Shown here: piece after piece, positions 34,150-45,610 of the stretch | Layout of the letters: the number at the start of each line of letters is the position of its first letter | Numbering within the stretch: the first letter of the stretch is position 1 | Origin: Mangifera indica | Lineage: Eukaryota > Streptophyta > Magnoliopsida > Sapindales > Anacardiaceae | Direction: 5' to 3' | Assembly: GCF_011075055.1 (NCBI RefSeq) | Contig: NC_058153.1 | Location: 6,634,001 to 6,698,000, forward strand | DNA: 64,000 nt | Made by a program: the position numbers and the translations under genes | The notes under the pieces: model-generated | What the model was told of the DNA's origin: nothing | Database searches by the model: none | What the model saw: the letters and a program-made list of their open reading frames with translations, nothing else

Positions 34150-34475
34150 TGTTACATATCTAGGTGGCTTTCCACCTAAGCAAGTCAAAGCAACTCCATG
34201 GGAAAGTATTTATGGAATGGTGGCTATATGACGATGGAAGTGGAAATTCAAAGGAATGCATTAAATTTCTTTTATGTGAGAAAGCCAAATTGTCGAGGGG
34301 AGTTGGTAAAAATTTTTGTATAAATAACCCCCTCATTTTTCACTTTGAATATATAATTCTCTTTGTATCCGATAAATACACTCTCAATTTCTTTGCTTTT
34401 ATTTCTACTTTACTCCATTATAAATCTCTCTCTCAAAGCTTCATCATCTTTAATTATATTATTATATTTATAACA
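34150..34475 (+). repeat. Older LTR related to the copia element next to it
   Basis: Starts TGTTACATATCTAGGTGGCT with TTTCCACCTAAG, similar to the copia LTR start (TGTTATACATGGTGGATTTT). It has a TATA-like TATAAATA before a C-rich run and an ATTATAAATCTCTCTCTC tail, and ends ATAACA. Its length (about 326 bp) is close to that of the copia LTRs (311 and 305 bp). The copia element begins two bases after it. It is probably a solo LTR or truncated relative into whose end the younger element inserted. Confidence 0.5.
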
Positions 34476-34477
34476 GT

Positions 34478-34788
34478 TGTTATACATGGTGGATTTTTCC
34501 ACCCCATATTTTTTATTTTGGCCGAAAGAGATGGAAAGGCATTAAGTGCCTTAGAAACTTAGCTTGGAAGAAACTATTTTTATTGGTTGGATGGGTGGCA
34601 AATTTTCTATAAATACCCCCCCCCCCCCCCCCTCCCCTCCTCTCCTTATGAAATATATACAATTTTCTCTTCTCTTCATTTCATCCTGTTCATATATAAA
34701 AATTATTCTCTCAATTGTTTTATCTCTTTCCTTCTCAATTCTTCTTTAATCATTTGTCTTTTTATACTTGTGTATTAAATTCATAACA
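34478..34788 (+). repeat. 5' LTR of the copia element
   Basis: 311 bp. Contains a TATA-like TATAAATA followed by a long C tract (about 34,617-34,632, much shorter in the 3' LTR) and a C/T-rich stretch. CGTTATCAACACGATCAACT follows its end and may be the primer-binding site. Confidence 0.8.
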
Positions 34789-34944
34789 CGTTATCAACAC
34801 GATCAACTTAGGTATATTATATCTTTCTATTATATCGTTATACTACTTAAATATTATAAATACGGATATCCCAGTTGTAATGTCCCAGTTGATTTTTAAT
34901 TTCTGTTATATTTCTACTTAATTTTTCTTTATAATTATACAATA

Positions 34945-35830
34945 TTTGCAACCCGAAGTTTACAAAATTGTAAATCTGGACCTAAAATCCTGAAACTCTT
35001 GAATCTAGACTTGAAGTCTGGAATATCATAAATCTGAATCTGAAGTTTTGAATCTTATTTGTAACTTGAAGTTTACAAAATTATGAATCTGGACCTGCAG
35101 TCCTGAATATCATAAATCTTGATCTGAAATCTTGAATATCATTCGTAACTCGAAGTTTACAAAATCATAAATTTAGACCTGAAGTCATAAATATAATTTG
35201 TAACCTGAAGTTTACAAAAACCAAGAATCTGGACCAAAAGTCCTGATATTATTTAAAAGTTTATTTTTATTGTATTCAATTTATTTGAATATTTATTTAT
35301 TCGTAGCTTTATTTATTTGAATATTTCTTTTTATTTATATCCGATTTACAACATGAAACTTGTAAAATCGTGAAAATATATATATGGGCCCGAAGTCCCA
35401 AGTTTTACGATTTGTAACTTGAAGTTTGTAAAATCATGAGAATACATATATATGGGCTGGAAGTCTCAAGTTTCATCAAAGTCTTTATTTTAAAATAATG
35501 ATATCACCTTTGCAACCTGAAGTTTACATAAAGTGTGAAAAATATGGACTTGAAGTCCAAAATATAATCAAAATACATATTATAATATTCTAAATACTAA
35601 TTACAAAACTAAAAGTTTTGTAGATATGGGATAATATATGGATCTGAAGCTTTCAAAATTAATCTCAATATTTCTCCTATAAAATCAACTGTTTTGTACA
35701 TATGAGATAATATATGAACCTGAAGTTTCAAAGATTAACTCATATATATTGTCTATAAAACCAGAAGTTTTGTAAATATGACAATAATTGAACCTGAATT
35801 TTCTAAAATTGGATGGATAATATTAAATGA
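34945..35830 (+). repeat. Degenerate tandem repeats in the copia leader
   Basis: About 0.9 kb of imperfect repeats in the untranslated leader after the 5' LTR. The unit alternates a GAAGTTTACAAAA-type block with a TGGACCTGAAGTCC-type block at roughly 45-60 bp spacing, drifting along its length. It has no open frame. The repeats are diverged and unequally spaced, unlike a CRISPR array or satellite. Function unknown. Confidence 0.75.
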
Positions 35831-36639
35831 GTTTTTTGCATGAGTCTCCACCTAGAATTTATGAGCCTTGAAAAACTAACTAAATAAAATGTCCCAGAAG
35901 GAAAATACAAGGCTATTATCTTTCGGCATCATATCTCTTAAGGATTGCAAGCCGAAATATGGATATAATAATAAATCTATTAAATTTGTGAAGAAATTTG
36001 AAAGATAGATTTGAACATCAGATTTAATAATACCCCCAATGACTCTATAGTTAGTATAACTCTGCAACATTCCCCACATTTTATTTTATGCTCCTGTAGT
36101 AGTAATATTGGAAAAGAAAATTCTGAATTAATATTTTCTTGTTATATATCATTCCTTGAAGTGAACGCAACTACCAAAAGTAGTTATTATGAATGTGAAA
36201 AATAATAGAAATCTCAGTCATACCACCAGAAGTGGACCAAGATTGAGACGAAGTAAATTATAATGTAAAGTAAACCACAAAATAATAAGTATGGTTATAA
36301 ATGTCATTGGTGATGTACCTGTAGTATACATAAACATTGGGTGGATCTATATTAAGCACTCATAAGAATTAAATTTTTAATAAGTTAGATCCTTTCAATC
36401 TAATGATTCTTAATGTTTCAAATCCTCTCTCAAAGAATAACAATATGAGTCACTTGAATAGTGACAAAGATGCCCAAGATTTTTATAAATTCATCATCTA
36501 TATTTTGGAGTTATAAATATTATTTTGTCTTTCAGTATCATGTTCTTTTTTTTTCAATATTTTATATACGTTATAACTAACGTAATTTTTGAATGAAAGG
36601 AAATGGACTCCAAAATTGAAGCGTTGACTTCAAAAGCTG

Positions 36640-37416
36640 ATGTGGGAGACGTGTTTGGTGGATAGTGCAACAACACACACAATTCTCAAAGAAAAGAAAT
36701 TTTTCTTAACTTTAGCATTAATCGAAGCTAAAGTAAATACCATATCAAGATCAATTGATCTGATAGAAGGCTCCGGAAGAGTCACAATTATGTTAAACAA
36801 TGGGACCAAATTAAGCGTCAATGATGCATTATATTCAAGAAGATCCAGAAGAAATCTACTGAGTTTTAAAGATATAAGAAAAAATGGTTATCATTTTGAA
36901 ACCATAAGTGAAAATGGTACATAATTCATCTGTATAACTAGTAATGCCTCTAGAAGAAGGCTTATACTAGAAAAATTGTCTGCTTTATCATTTGGATTGT
37001 ATTGTACAATCATAAAGGCAATTGAAACATACGCAGTATCGAATCAGAAGTTCGTTGATCTAAAAGTATTTATGTTTTGACATGATCGTTTAGGCCACCT
37101 AAGATCTACAATAATGCGTAGGATTATTGAAAATTCACATTGACATACATTACATAATCATAAAATTTTATTGTCTAGTGAACAATTATGCACTACCTGT
37201 TCTCAAAGCAAATTAGTAATAAGACTATCTCCCTCCAAAATTGGAGGTGAATCCCCATCAATCCTGCAAATGATTCAAAGGGATATATGTGGACTCATTC
37301 ATCCACCAAGTAGGTTATTTCGTTATTTTATGGTCTTAATTGATGCATCTGCACGATGGTCTCATGTTTGTTTATTGCCTACTCGAAATGTTGCATTTGC
37401 TAAACTGTTAGCATAA
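36640..37416 (+). pseudogene. Copia protease and integrase N-part remnant
   Basis: 36,640-36,924 has the aspartic protease box CLVDSATTHTIL and the copia-typical RRNLLSFKDIRKNGYH. After a stop, sequence up to 37,416 resembles the integrase zinc-binding region (LGHLRSTIMRRII; CTTCSQSKL) and core start (DICGLIHPPS; FMVLIDASARWS). Interrupted by stops at about 36,922 and 37,141. Confidence 0.7.
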
Positions 37417-38280
37417 ATTATCAAATTAAAGGCACATTTCGCAAATTATTTAATCAAGTCTATACAGATAGATAATGCTGGTGAATTTACATCCAAAACA
37501 TTTGATGATTATTGTATGTCTATAGGGATTGAGGTTGAACATCTAGTCCCGCATGTCCACACACAGAATATATTAGCTAAGTCTCTTATCAAACGACTTT
37601 AGATAATTGCACGCATTTTATTATTAAAAAGTCAATTACCTACTTCTATGTGGGGACATGCTATATTACATGCTACAGCGTTAATTCGCTTACAACTTTT
37701 TTCTTATCATCAATATTCTCCCTTACAATTGGTCATTGGTTACCAACCTAATGTATCTCATTTGAGAATATTTGGTTGTGCTATATATATCCCTATTGTG
37801 TCCCCTCAACATACAAAAATGGGACTCCAATGTCGTTTGGGAATATATGTTGGATATAATTTATCATCCATTATCAAATACGTAGAACCACTAATAGGTG
37901 ATCTTTTTATTGCACGATTTGCAGATTGTCACTTTAATGAGACAACTTTCTCGTCTTTAGGGGAAAAGAAAATGCCTCTTGAAGTTAGACATGAACTTAC
38001 TTGGTATATATTTACCATGTTTCATTTAGATCCTCGCACATCCTAAAGTGAAACTGAAGTGCAAAAGATAGTGCGATTACAAATTATTGCCAACCAAATG
38101 CCTGATGCATTTATAGATACGACAAAAGTGACAAGATCACATGTTTCAGCTTCTAATACACTAGTAAGAATCAATGTGACTGTTGAACAGTCCATTCGAA
38201 TCGTGACTGATCCATCTACCTCACGCCAGAAATGTGGTAGACCTGTTGATCAAAGGACATTGTTCCTAAAAAAAGAAAGG
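37417..38280 (+). pseudogene. Copia integrase core and C-part remnant
   Basis: Stops break the core at about 37,416 and 37,600. Downstream, 37,648-38,046 has WGHAILHATALIRL, SPLQLVIGYQPNVSHLRIFG and GIYVGYNLSSIIKY, typical of copia integrase C-terminal sequence before the reverse transcriptase. Confidence 0.7.
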
Positions 38281-38539
38281 TAAATAATCAAACAAATACT
38301 CCTTCAGAAGAGGTTATGGTCTTTGAAGAGACTCAAACCCCTGAAGTGGCATAAACCCTTGAAGTGGTATAGAATCCTGAAGAACAGAAAAATGAGAATA
38401 TTGAAATATCTTTAAATTATGTTCATACACAAGGAATGTGGAATCATGAAATAATTATAGTTGATGATATATTCTCATTTGCAATAGCTACCGAAATTCT
38501 GAATGATGATGATTTTGAGTCACGTATTATGGCTGAGTG

Positions 38540-39500
38540 CAAACAAAGATATGATTGACCTAAATGGGAAGAAGCAATTCAAACAGAATTAGCTTCTCTA
38601 GCAAAACGTAAAGTGTTTGGGCCTGTAGTTCCAACACCTCAAGACGTACAACCCATTGGATATAAATAGGTATTTGTGAGAAAAATAAATGAGAAAAATA
38701 AAATTGCTAGATATAAAGCCAAACTTGTAGCCCAAGACTTTCCCAAAGGTCCGGTATAGACTTTGATGAAACATAGACATCTGTGATGGATATAATCACA
38801 TTCAAATATTTAATCAGTTTAACAGTCTTTGAAGGACTGGATATCTAATGGACGTAGTTACTGCTTATTTGTATGGAAATTTGGACACTAAAATTTATAT
38901 GAAACTCCTTGAAGGATATAAATTACTTGAAGCAAAAAGGGTCAATTCAAGAGGCTTGTACTCAATTAAATTACAACGATTATTGTATGGATTAAAACAA
39001 TCCGGACGTATGTGGTACAATTGCCTCAATGAATATTTGAACAAAGAGGGTTATGTGAATGACCCTATATGCCCATATGTTTTTATCAGAAGGTTAGAAT
39101 CGGGATTTGCTATTGTTGCAGTTTATGTTGATGACATGAACTTAATTGGGACTCTTGAAGAACTCTCAAAAACTATTAAATATCTTAAAAAAGAATTTGA
39201 AATGAAGGATTTGGGAAAAACAAAATATTGTCTCGGCCTACAGATCGAGCACAATTCAAATGGAATACTTATCCGTCAATCAGCGTATATTGAAAAATTA
39301 TTAAAACGCTTTAATATAGATAAGACTTATCCTTTGAACACCCCAATGGTTGTTCAGTCTCTTGATCCAAAAAAAGACCAATTTCGTCCTAAAGAAAAAG
39401 ATGAAAGATACTTGGTCATGAAGTACTATATCTTAATGTCATTGGAGTCTTATTATATTTGGCCCAATGCACGAGATCGGATATATCCTTTGTAGTTAAT
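38540..39500 (+). pseudogene. Copia reverse transcriptase remnant
   Basis: The longest open part, 38,848-39,495, encodes RVT_2-type sequence: MDVVTAYLYGNLDTKIYMK, LYGLKQSGRMWY, the active-site box VAVYVDDMNLIG with both Asp retained, and MKDLGKTKYCLGLQIEH. The N-terminal part (about 38,540-38,840) is frameshifted and contains stops. Not a complete enzyme. Confidence 0.8.
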
Positions 39501-40135
39501 TTATTGTCCGTTTTAGCTCTACACCAACCTGTCGTCATTGGAACGAAATCAAACATATACTCCGTTACCTATGTGGAACTAGAGATTTTGGATTATTCAA
39601 TTCTGTCAAATCCCTTAAAAATCTTAGTTTGGTTGGATATGCAAATGCTGGTTATCTTTCTGACCCCCATAAGACCCGTTCACAAATGGGATATGTTTTC
39701 ACTTATAATGACACAACTATATTATGACGCTCCACCAAGCAGACCTTAGTTGCAACTTCTTCAAATCATTCAAAAATTTTAGCTCTCCATGAAGCTAGCC
39801 GAGAATGTATATGGTTACGGTTTGTCATCCATCATATCCGAAATGCATGCAGTCTTCCTTCTAGAACAAACACTCCTTCCATATTATATGAAGACAATGC
39901 AGCATGTATAGCCCAAATTAGAGGTGGATACATCAAAGGAGACAAAACCAAACATATCTCACCGAAGTTTTTTTACACTCATAAGCTCTAGCAAAGTAAA
40001 AAGATTGATGTCAAGCAAATAAGATCTAGTGAGAATCTTACAGATTTGTTCACTAAGACACTACCGACATCAACATTTGAGAAATTAGTGTATAACATCA
40101 ATATGCGGCGGCTCAATAAGCAACCAAGTTAATCC
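39500..40135 (+). pseudogene. Copia RNase H remnant
   Basis: After frameshifts, YEDNAACIAQIRGGYIKGDK and KTKHISPKFFYTH, then NLTDLFTKTLPTSTFEKL, match the end of copia pol. It ends with a TAA at about 40,132, followed by a noncoding stretch and the 3' LTR at 40,412. Confidence 0.7.
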
Positions 40136-40411
40136 TACTACAAAAAGAGGGAGCGTTCATCAGAGGGAGCATTCATCAGGCAAAATTTTGAAGTATTGGA
40201 CAAAAGGTGCATTGTACTCTTTTTCCCTTCACTAGGTTTTGTTCCACTGGGTTTTCCTAGTAAGGTTTTTAATGAGGCAATTTAAGCATGCCCAACGTCA
40301 ACTTATAGGATATTTAATAATTATGTTCCTTTGCTTTAGTTTTTATCCCATGGGTTTTTCCTTAGCAATGGTAATATAATTATCTGTAAGTGGTGGAAAT
40401 CTAACGGGGAG

Positions 40412-40716
40412 TGTTATGCATAGTGGATTTTTCCACCCAATATTTTTTACTTTGGCCGAAAGAGATGGAAAGACATTAAATGCCTTAGAAACTTAGCTTG
40501 GAAGAAACCATTTTTATTGGCTGGAGGGGTGGCAAATTTTCTATAAATATACACCCCCCCTCCTTATGAAACATTTACAATTTTTTCTTCTCTTCTCTTC
40601 TCTTCATTTCATCCAGTTCATATATAAAAATTATTCTTTCAATTGCTTTCTCTCTTTCCTTCTCAATTCTTCTTTAATCATTTGTCTTTTTATACTTGTG
40701 TATTAAATTCATAACA
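40412..40716 (+). repeat. 3' LTR of the copia element
   Basis: 305 bp, close to the 5' LTR but with a shorter C tract, an extra TCTTCTCTTCTCTTC repeat and scattered substitutions. The purine-rich AACGGGGAG just before it is a plausible polypurine tract. Confidence 0.8.
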
Positions 40717-41375
40717 ATAGTAACATTATTTATTTGATATGCAATATTTATTAATTTAATTTATTTATTTTCAATTCAATTCATAATTTGTATAAAAAAA
40801 TTCTTACATATTAAATAAATTTAAAATTATTATAAATGACCCTATCTTAATGAAACATCTGTGCAATGTTTCAATCAAAGTGCTCAACATTTGTATTTTG
40901 GCATTTCAATTGAGAGTTTATGCAAGTTTTCATTAAGATCGAGCAATTTGAGGCTGAAGATTAAGACAATATGTTTCAAATCTGAATATTTCATTATCTA
41001 GCTTTTATTATAGCATTTGAGTCTCGATTATTCGGACAGTGATGGAAGTTTTGTGATGCGTTATGTTTAAGTTTATAAATATAAAGTAAAATTTGTCAAA
41101 TAATAATAATAAATGAATAGAGTGTAAAACAGGCAATAAGATATCCTTACTGCCCTTTGGTAGGTGAGATAGCGCCTCCAGTCTCACCGACTCTTGGTAA
41201 AAAGCTCATTATCAACATATAGATTGCTTCACAAGCTTCATCAAGTAAGGTATAAAGTTAAAATTGACAAGCTTCATCACGTAAGGTACAAGTAAAAGAA
41301 GTGATAGAAGCTGCAAGAATTTCTCAGATAATATAAGGCCACCATAAAAAAGCTGTTGTTGAATGTTTTGCTTTA
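40717..41375. other. Spacer between copia and fold-back element
   Basis: AT-rich, no gene. At about 41,150-41,215 a short stretch weakly resembles the 5' UTR of copy A at about 33,449-33,510 (shared GAGATxGCxCC, CTCAC and CTCAT blocks in order). This may be chance. Confidence 0.3.
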
Positions 41376-42090
41376 GGCCAAAAGACTTCTTCCCATCCAA
41401 AGTTTAGTCAATTTCAAAATATACACCAGCCAAGTTTCAAAAACCTAAACACTTATCTATCATTCAACATCTATTGAAATTTTTTATTAGAAAAAAAAGT
41501 AAAATTATCATTTAACTACTAGATCTTAAAAGTTTTTATTATTTTTCTCTTTAATTTAGAAAACTAATAATTTCCCCCCAAGATTAAGTTTTAAAAAAGT
41601 AACTTTTTCCCTTAGGTTTTTTCTTCTTTCCCCAACAATCGGAATTTGTTCCCACCATCGACCAGCCTTCCCACCATCTTTTTCTCCCATCATTGACCTT
41701 TCCACAGAAGCAGTTTTGTCAGACGAAGACAATTTGTCTTTGTTCAATGAATTTGTTTTAGTGGGAAGGCTAGTGGTGGGAGAAAAAAATGGTAGAAAGG
41801 CCGAACAATGGCTAAAATAGATTCTAGTCATTGAAGAAAGAAGAAAACCCTTTAAGATGAAAAGTGAATTTTTTAAAACTTAATCCTGAGAAAAAATTAT
41901 TAGTTTTTCAAATCAAGGGGAAAAAATGATATAATGTTTTAGGGTTTAATGGTTAAATGATAGTTTTATCTCTTATAACTAACAGTTTTGGTTAAGTTTG
42001 ACAACTCATGGGTGGTATTTGAATTTTTAAAACTCTATGATTAGGTATTTAAAATGCACTAAACCTTGGGTGGGAATAAGTCTTTTGGCC
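41376..42090. mobile_element. Fold-back Mutator-like element
   Basis: The ends are long inverted repeats: left GGCCAAAAGACTTCTTCCCA, right (in reverse) GGCCAAAAGACTTATTCCCA. Inverted similarity continues inward for 250 bp or more (for example AAAACTAATAATTT and GATTAAGTTTTAAAAAA in both arms), so the strand could fold into a long hairpin. Flanking 9-mers TTTGCTTTA (41367-41375) and TTTACTTTA (42091-42099) differ at one base; 9-bp repeats are typical of Mutator-like elements. No transposase is encoded. Confidence 0.72.
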
Positions 42091-42099
42091 TTTACTTTA

Positions 42100-42712
42100 T
42101 AACCTTATGGGGCGTTTGGTTTGAGTAATGTTTTATTACCAAAATAGAAAGATTACCTTAAAGATATATTACTTAGAAGATTACTGAGTATAAATAATTA
42201 TTATGTTTGGTTAAAGGTAATAAAATATTACTAATAAATTATTTTACTTAAATACCCTTAAATATAATTATTTTTAAATATTTTTATATTATTTGTCATA
42301 TTAATTAAAAATAAATTTATTTTTGTCTTAAAAAATTAATGAATAATAATATAATTATAATAAAATCAAAATTATATTGGTAATCTTTAAATACCTAAAG
42401 TGAATATGGTAATCAGATTGCCACCTATATTACGTCAGCATTAGTAATAAAAGATTACTGTAATCTTTTATTACTGACAAATCAAATAAAAGAATAAAAG
42501 ATAGATTACCTTCTCTTTTTATTAATGTCAATTACTTTTGACTTTCAGAGATCTAATTGACATTATGTCGGGAATATAATATGGAGTTGTTGAAGAAACA
42601 AAGGCCGCATTTGATTCTACTGTTTAAAATTACTTTATAATTTATAATTTATAAATTATATTATTTTATTTGATAATAAAAGATTTTGATAATTTTATAT
42701 TATAAAGATAAC
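42100..42712. other. Spacer, possible MITE debris
   Basis: Starts with GGGGCGTTTGGTTTGAGTAA (about 42,109), a sequence style common at MITE ends. An AT-rich, partly palindromic stretch follows (TAATAAAAGATTACTGTAAT near 42,450). A clean partner end and target-site repeat were not found. The left end of duplicated unit B begins after this. Confidence 0.3.
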
Positions 42713-43288
42713 TACTTCTCGCAATGAAGTGGATCCAGTTGTACGTGATTCATGGTTTTAAAAAAATTCATTTTTCTACTCTACAATCAGTGGCTGAGTT
42801 AGGATTCAATTTCAAGGGGGGCCAAGTAAATATTTATATAATGAAATTAGCCCCAAAAAAGAAAATAAAACATATCAAATATGATGTCAAAATATAGAAA
42901 TTCATACATAAGTGTGTGTGATGTTCCCAGATTGTACATAAAGCAATCAATTTCTCTTGTATATATGTTGTGCTCGGTGTGATTTCCACATGATGTATTT
43001 CCCTGAACTACAGTTTCTTTTTCCTTAATGTCAGTAAAGTACCCATCAGAATAACCATCCTTGTTAGAATATGTAAACAAGCTCAGTAAACCAAAAACAA
43101 ACTAATTACAATGCTTTTGTATGGGTTGAAACTCGTAAAATTTAAGTTGAACCGGTGTGCCGAGTGAGATAGGTTTCAGCAAGGCTAGTATATTCACTTT
43201 TAGTTGATTACTGCAGTTCAGGCAAAGGAAGAATAAACTAAACAAATTAATTACGACATCAAAGCAACATTTAGCCTTTATAAATGGG

Positions 43289-45610
43289 CTAGAAAGAAAA
43301 GGCAAGATTCTTACATTGAGAATTTCTTTGTAGACGTCTTCTTTTGAACAAGTTACTGATCGGAGTATCTGGTACAGGAATAAATTTCCCAATAAAGGCA
43401 AGGGGCCAACTGTAAGAAATAAGGAAGGCAGTTCCCCTTGGTTAGAAAACAAATTGATGATAATAAACTAAATAATTATGCAACGTCATACTTGAGGTTA
43501 AAGGCTTAAGGTAGTTATGATATGGATTCAAGAAGGTAAGATTAGTGGTAGGGAGTCTGGATTCATTACCCAGATATTTTATCTCATGCAAACTATCCAT
43601 TTTATAAGAGAAGTGTCAAGTAAGAGAAGTAGGTGCAGTGGGTACAATATGAGTCTCTACTTGTGGCCAAGGAGTAGAACAGGGCATGATTGGATGTTAC
43701 GGAATTCAGGCAGAACAAACTCATTCAAAAAGAAATAAGCTGGGCACAAAGAATACACAGAATGGTCTAATAACCTGATAAGACCAATAACAACTGAGAT
43801 GACCCACTGTTTCCAGTTGAGCTTGACAGTTTTAGCAAACTTCCCAAGAAACTCAATGATGATTATCTGCATGCAACAAACAAATTATCAGAAGGCAATT
43901 GAACAGCTATAAAGCCCAAGAAGACAACAAAGTTGATTACGTAAGTCTCACCTGAAGTACGATGGTTAGTGTCACTATACCCATGAAAATATGGTTTTTA
44001 GTAATACCTCTGAAAATATTCTTTTCATCTGGCTTTCGAGCATTAAATTCATTAAAGATCTGCATTCCAATCCATTATCACTTCATCATGCCTTTCAGCA
44101 GTATCAATTATTCACAAAAAATATTGGCCGCTAGCCAGACAATGTATCACTTAAAACTAAGCCAAAACAGTATAGCAGCTTCTAATTAGGAAGAAATAGG
44201 AAATTTTTATTCTCTTTTAATTTTAGCAGTAGTCGGGTTGCACTCTTGCTACAAGACAAAAGAAACCACACTCTTGGTAATTTAGATCATTGTAAAGCAC
44301 GATAGCAAATCTAATTTTCTTTAGTAATTAACAGCTTAGTCCCATCTACATAAAGTAAAATATTAAGGTTACAAAAATTAACTATATATTCCTACCGATT
44401 GGAATTGTGACTTACCTGACAAAGGACAAAAGAATTGAAAATCAGTGTATTTTTTACTTTGTTAGCATGGTTCCGATCATCCTCCTCCAAATTAAGTAAA
44501 TTCTTTCCTTCAAAGTTTAATAGGAGCAGAACGCTCAATTGATAGATAGCCTGAAAGTTACAAAATACCATTGACAATATTGGTTATACAAGAATGCAGA
44601 TATCCACTAGCAACCACAAAAACTTTCTTTGCAACAAGAATAAAATATTTATAATTTCGAAAACTTAAGTATACATACCTGTATTATAAGGTTCCTCCAC
44701 ATTATGTTAGTTATAAGTGGTTCACTGGAAAATATGCAGGATGTTATTAGTACACAAAATGATTAAACACTGCAAAGGAAATTTCTAGCTACAGCCCGAT
44801 ATCACCCAAACCAATTAACTATTAAATACAAAATAAATTTTAAAATACGTTTAATTTGTTTAGCCATGTCATTCTAATCCCAACTGAACATTCATTGATT
44901 AAGATTAACGATATATATTGATTATCATAGAGACCCTCAGGACATGACAGAAGTTAACATACAGCTCAGGGATCTAGAGTTTAAGACTGGATTGTCATTT
45001 ATGATAGGCTTATCATTGATGCATAAATTCCCCATTTCTTCCCTTCGTTCTTTCCCTTTCTCTATTTCCTCCCCTTTTCCCCTTCCTCTCCTACATCAGC
45101 TATACCAAATTTTCACACATAACAAAAACAAGCAACTAAACCAGTGTCCTCCTGTCTATTTAAGTTTATCCTATAATTCATGATTTATTCATTCCAAACA
45201 CCCCTAAGTCTTCCTGTAAACAAACATGAATTCAGTTTTAACAGAAAATTGGTTCTGCAACACTTTTCAATTTTCTACCTTCGACGAATTGGGGGCCTTT
45301 GCATCAGGTGATCTGTTGGTGGTTCAGTAGCCAATGCTAGGACTCCAAGTGTATCCATGATAAGGTTAATCCAAAGAAGCTGGATAAATAAAAATAATAA
45401 GGAGAATCAATAAGCCCACGCTTGCAGACAATTGTTAAGAGAGAGAGAGGGTCTAAGAAAAGAGAAACAAACCTGTACTGCATTTAGGGGAACATCACCT
45501 GAGGAAACTGCAGCCACGAAATTAATAATAAGAGCTGCGACATTAACAGTATGTTGAAACTGCATGAATTTCCGGATATTTGCATAGACTGACCGGCCCC
45601 ATCTCACGAC
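43289..45610 (-). CDS. ACA10-like: Copy B exons 27-33: M5-M10 and C-terminus
   Basis: Exon 27 has [19 protein letters not shown] and the M5 sequence [20 protein letters not shown]. Exon 28 is 101 bp and in frame: [20 protein letters not shown], with the N and D of M6 present. Exon 29 keeps the usual NIMWRN. Later exons are [54 protein letters not shown] and [20 protein letters not shown]. The short basic C-terminus resembles ACA10. RPPIRRSEPL replaces the family's RPPVGRREPL. Confidence 0.9.

Larger units (their letters stand above)
34478..40716 (+). mobile_element. Ty1/copia LTR retrotransposon, degenerate
   Basis: 5' LTR 34478-34788 and 3' LTR 40412-40716, starting TGTTATAC/TGTTATGC and ending ATAACA. 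Flanking 5-mers ACAGT and ATAGT match at four of five positions. Domain order is protease, integrase, reverse transcriptase, RNase H, which defines Ty1/copia. Gag is nearly gone: only a broken zinc-knuckle-like tail is visible around 36,265-36,350. The pol region is interrupted by stops and frameshifts. It lies in the spacer between the two ACA genes, outside the duplicated unit. Confidence 0.85.

Noticed and set aside
34945..35830. Regularly spaced repeats that look array-like (CRISPR or satellite)
   Set aside because: Units are diverged, unequal and lie in the leader of a plant LTR element; the host is eukaryotic.
38848..39495. Domesticated reverse transcriptase gene
   Set aside because: Part of a decayed copia element with LTRs; stops and frameshifts on both sides and no sign of selection.
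40412..40716. Solo LTR
   Set aside because: It pairs with 34,478-34,788 around a complete domain order.
42109..42540. Defined MITE with GGGCGTTTGG end
   Set aside because: No matching inverted end or target-site repeat was found; kept only as possible debris.
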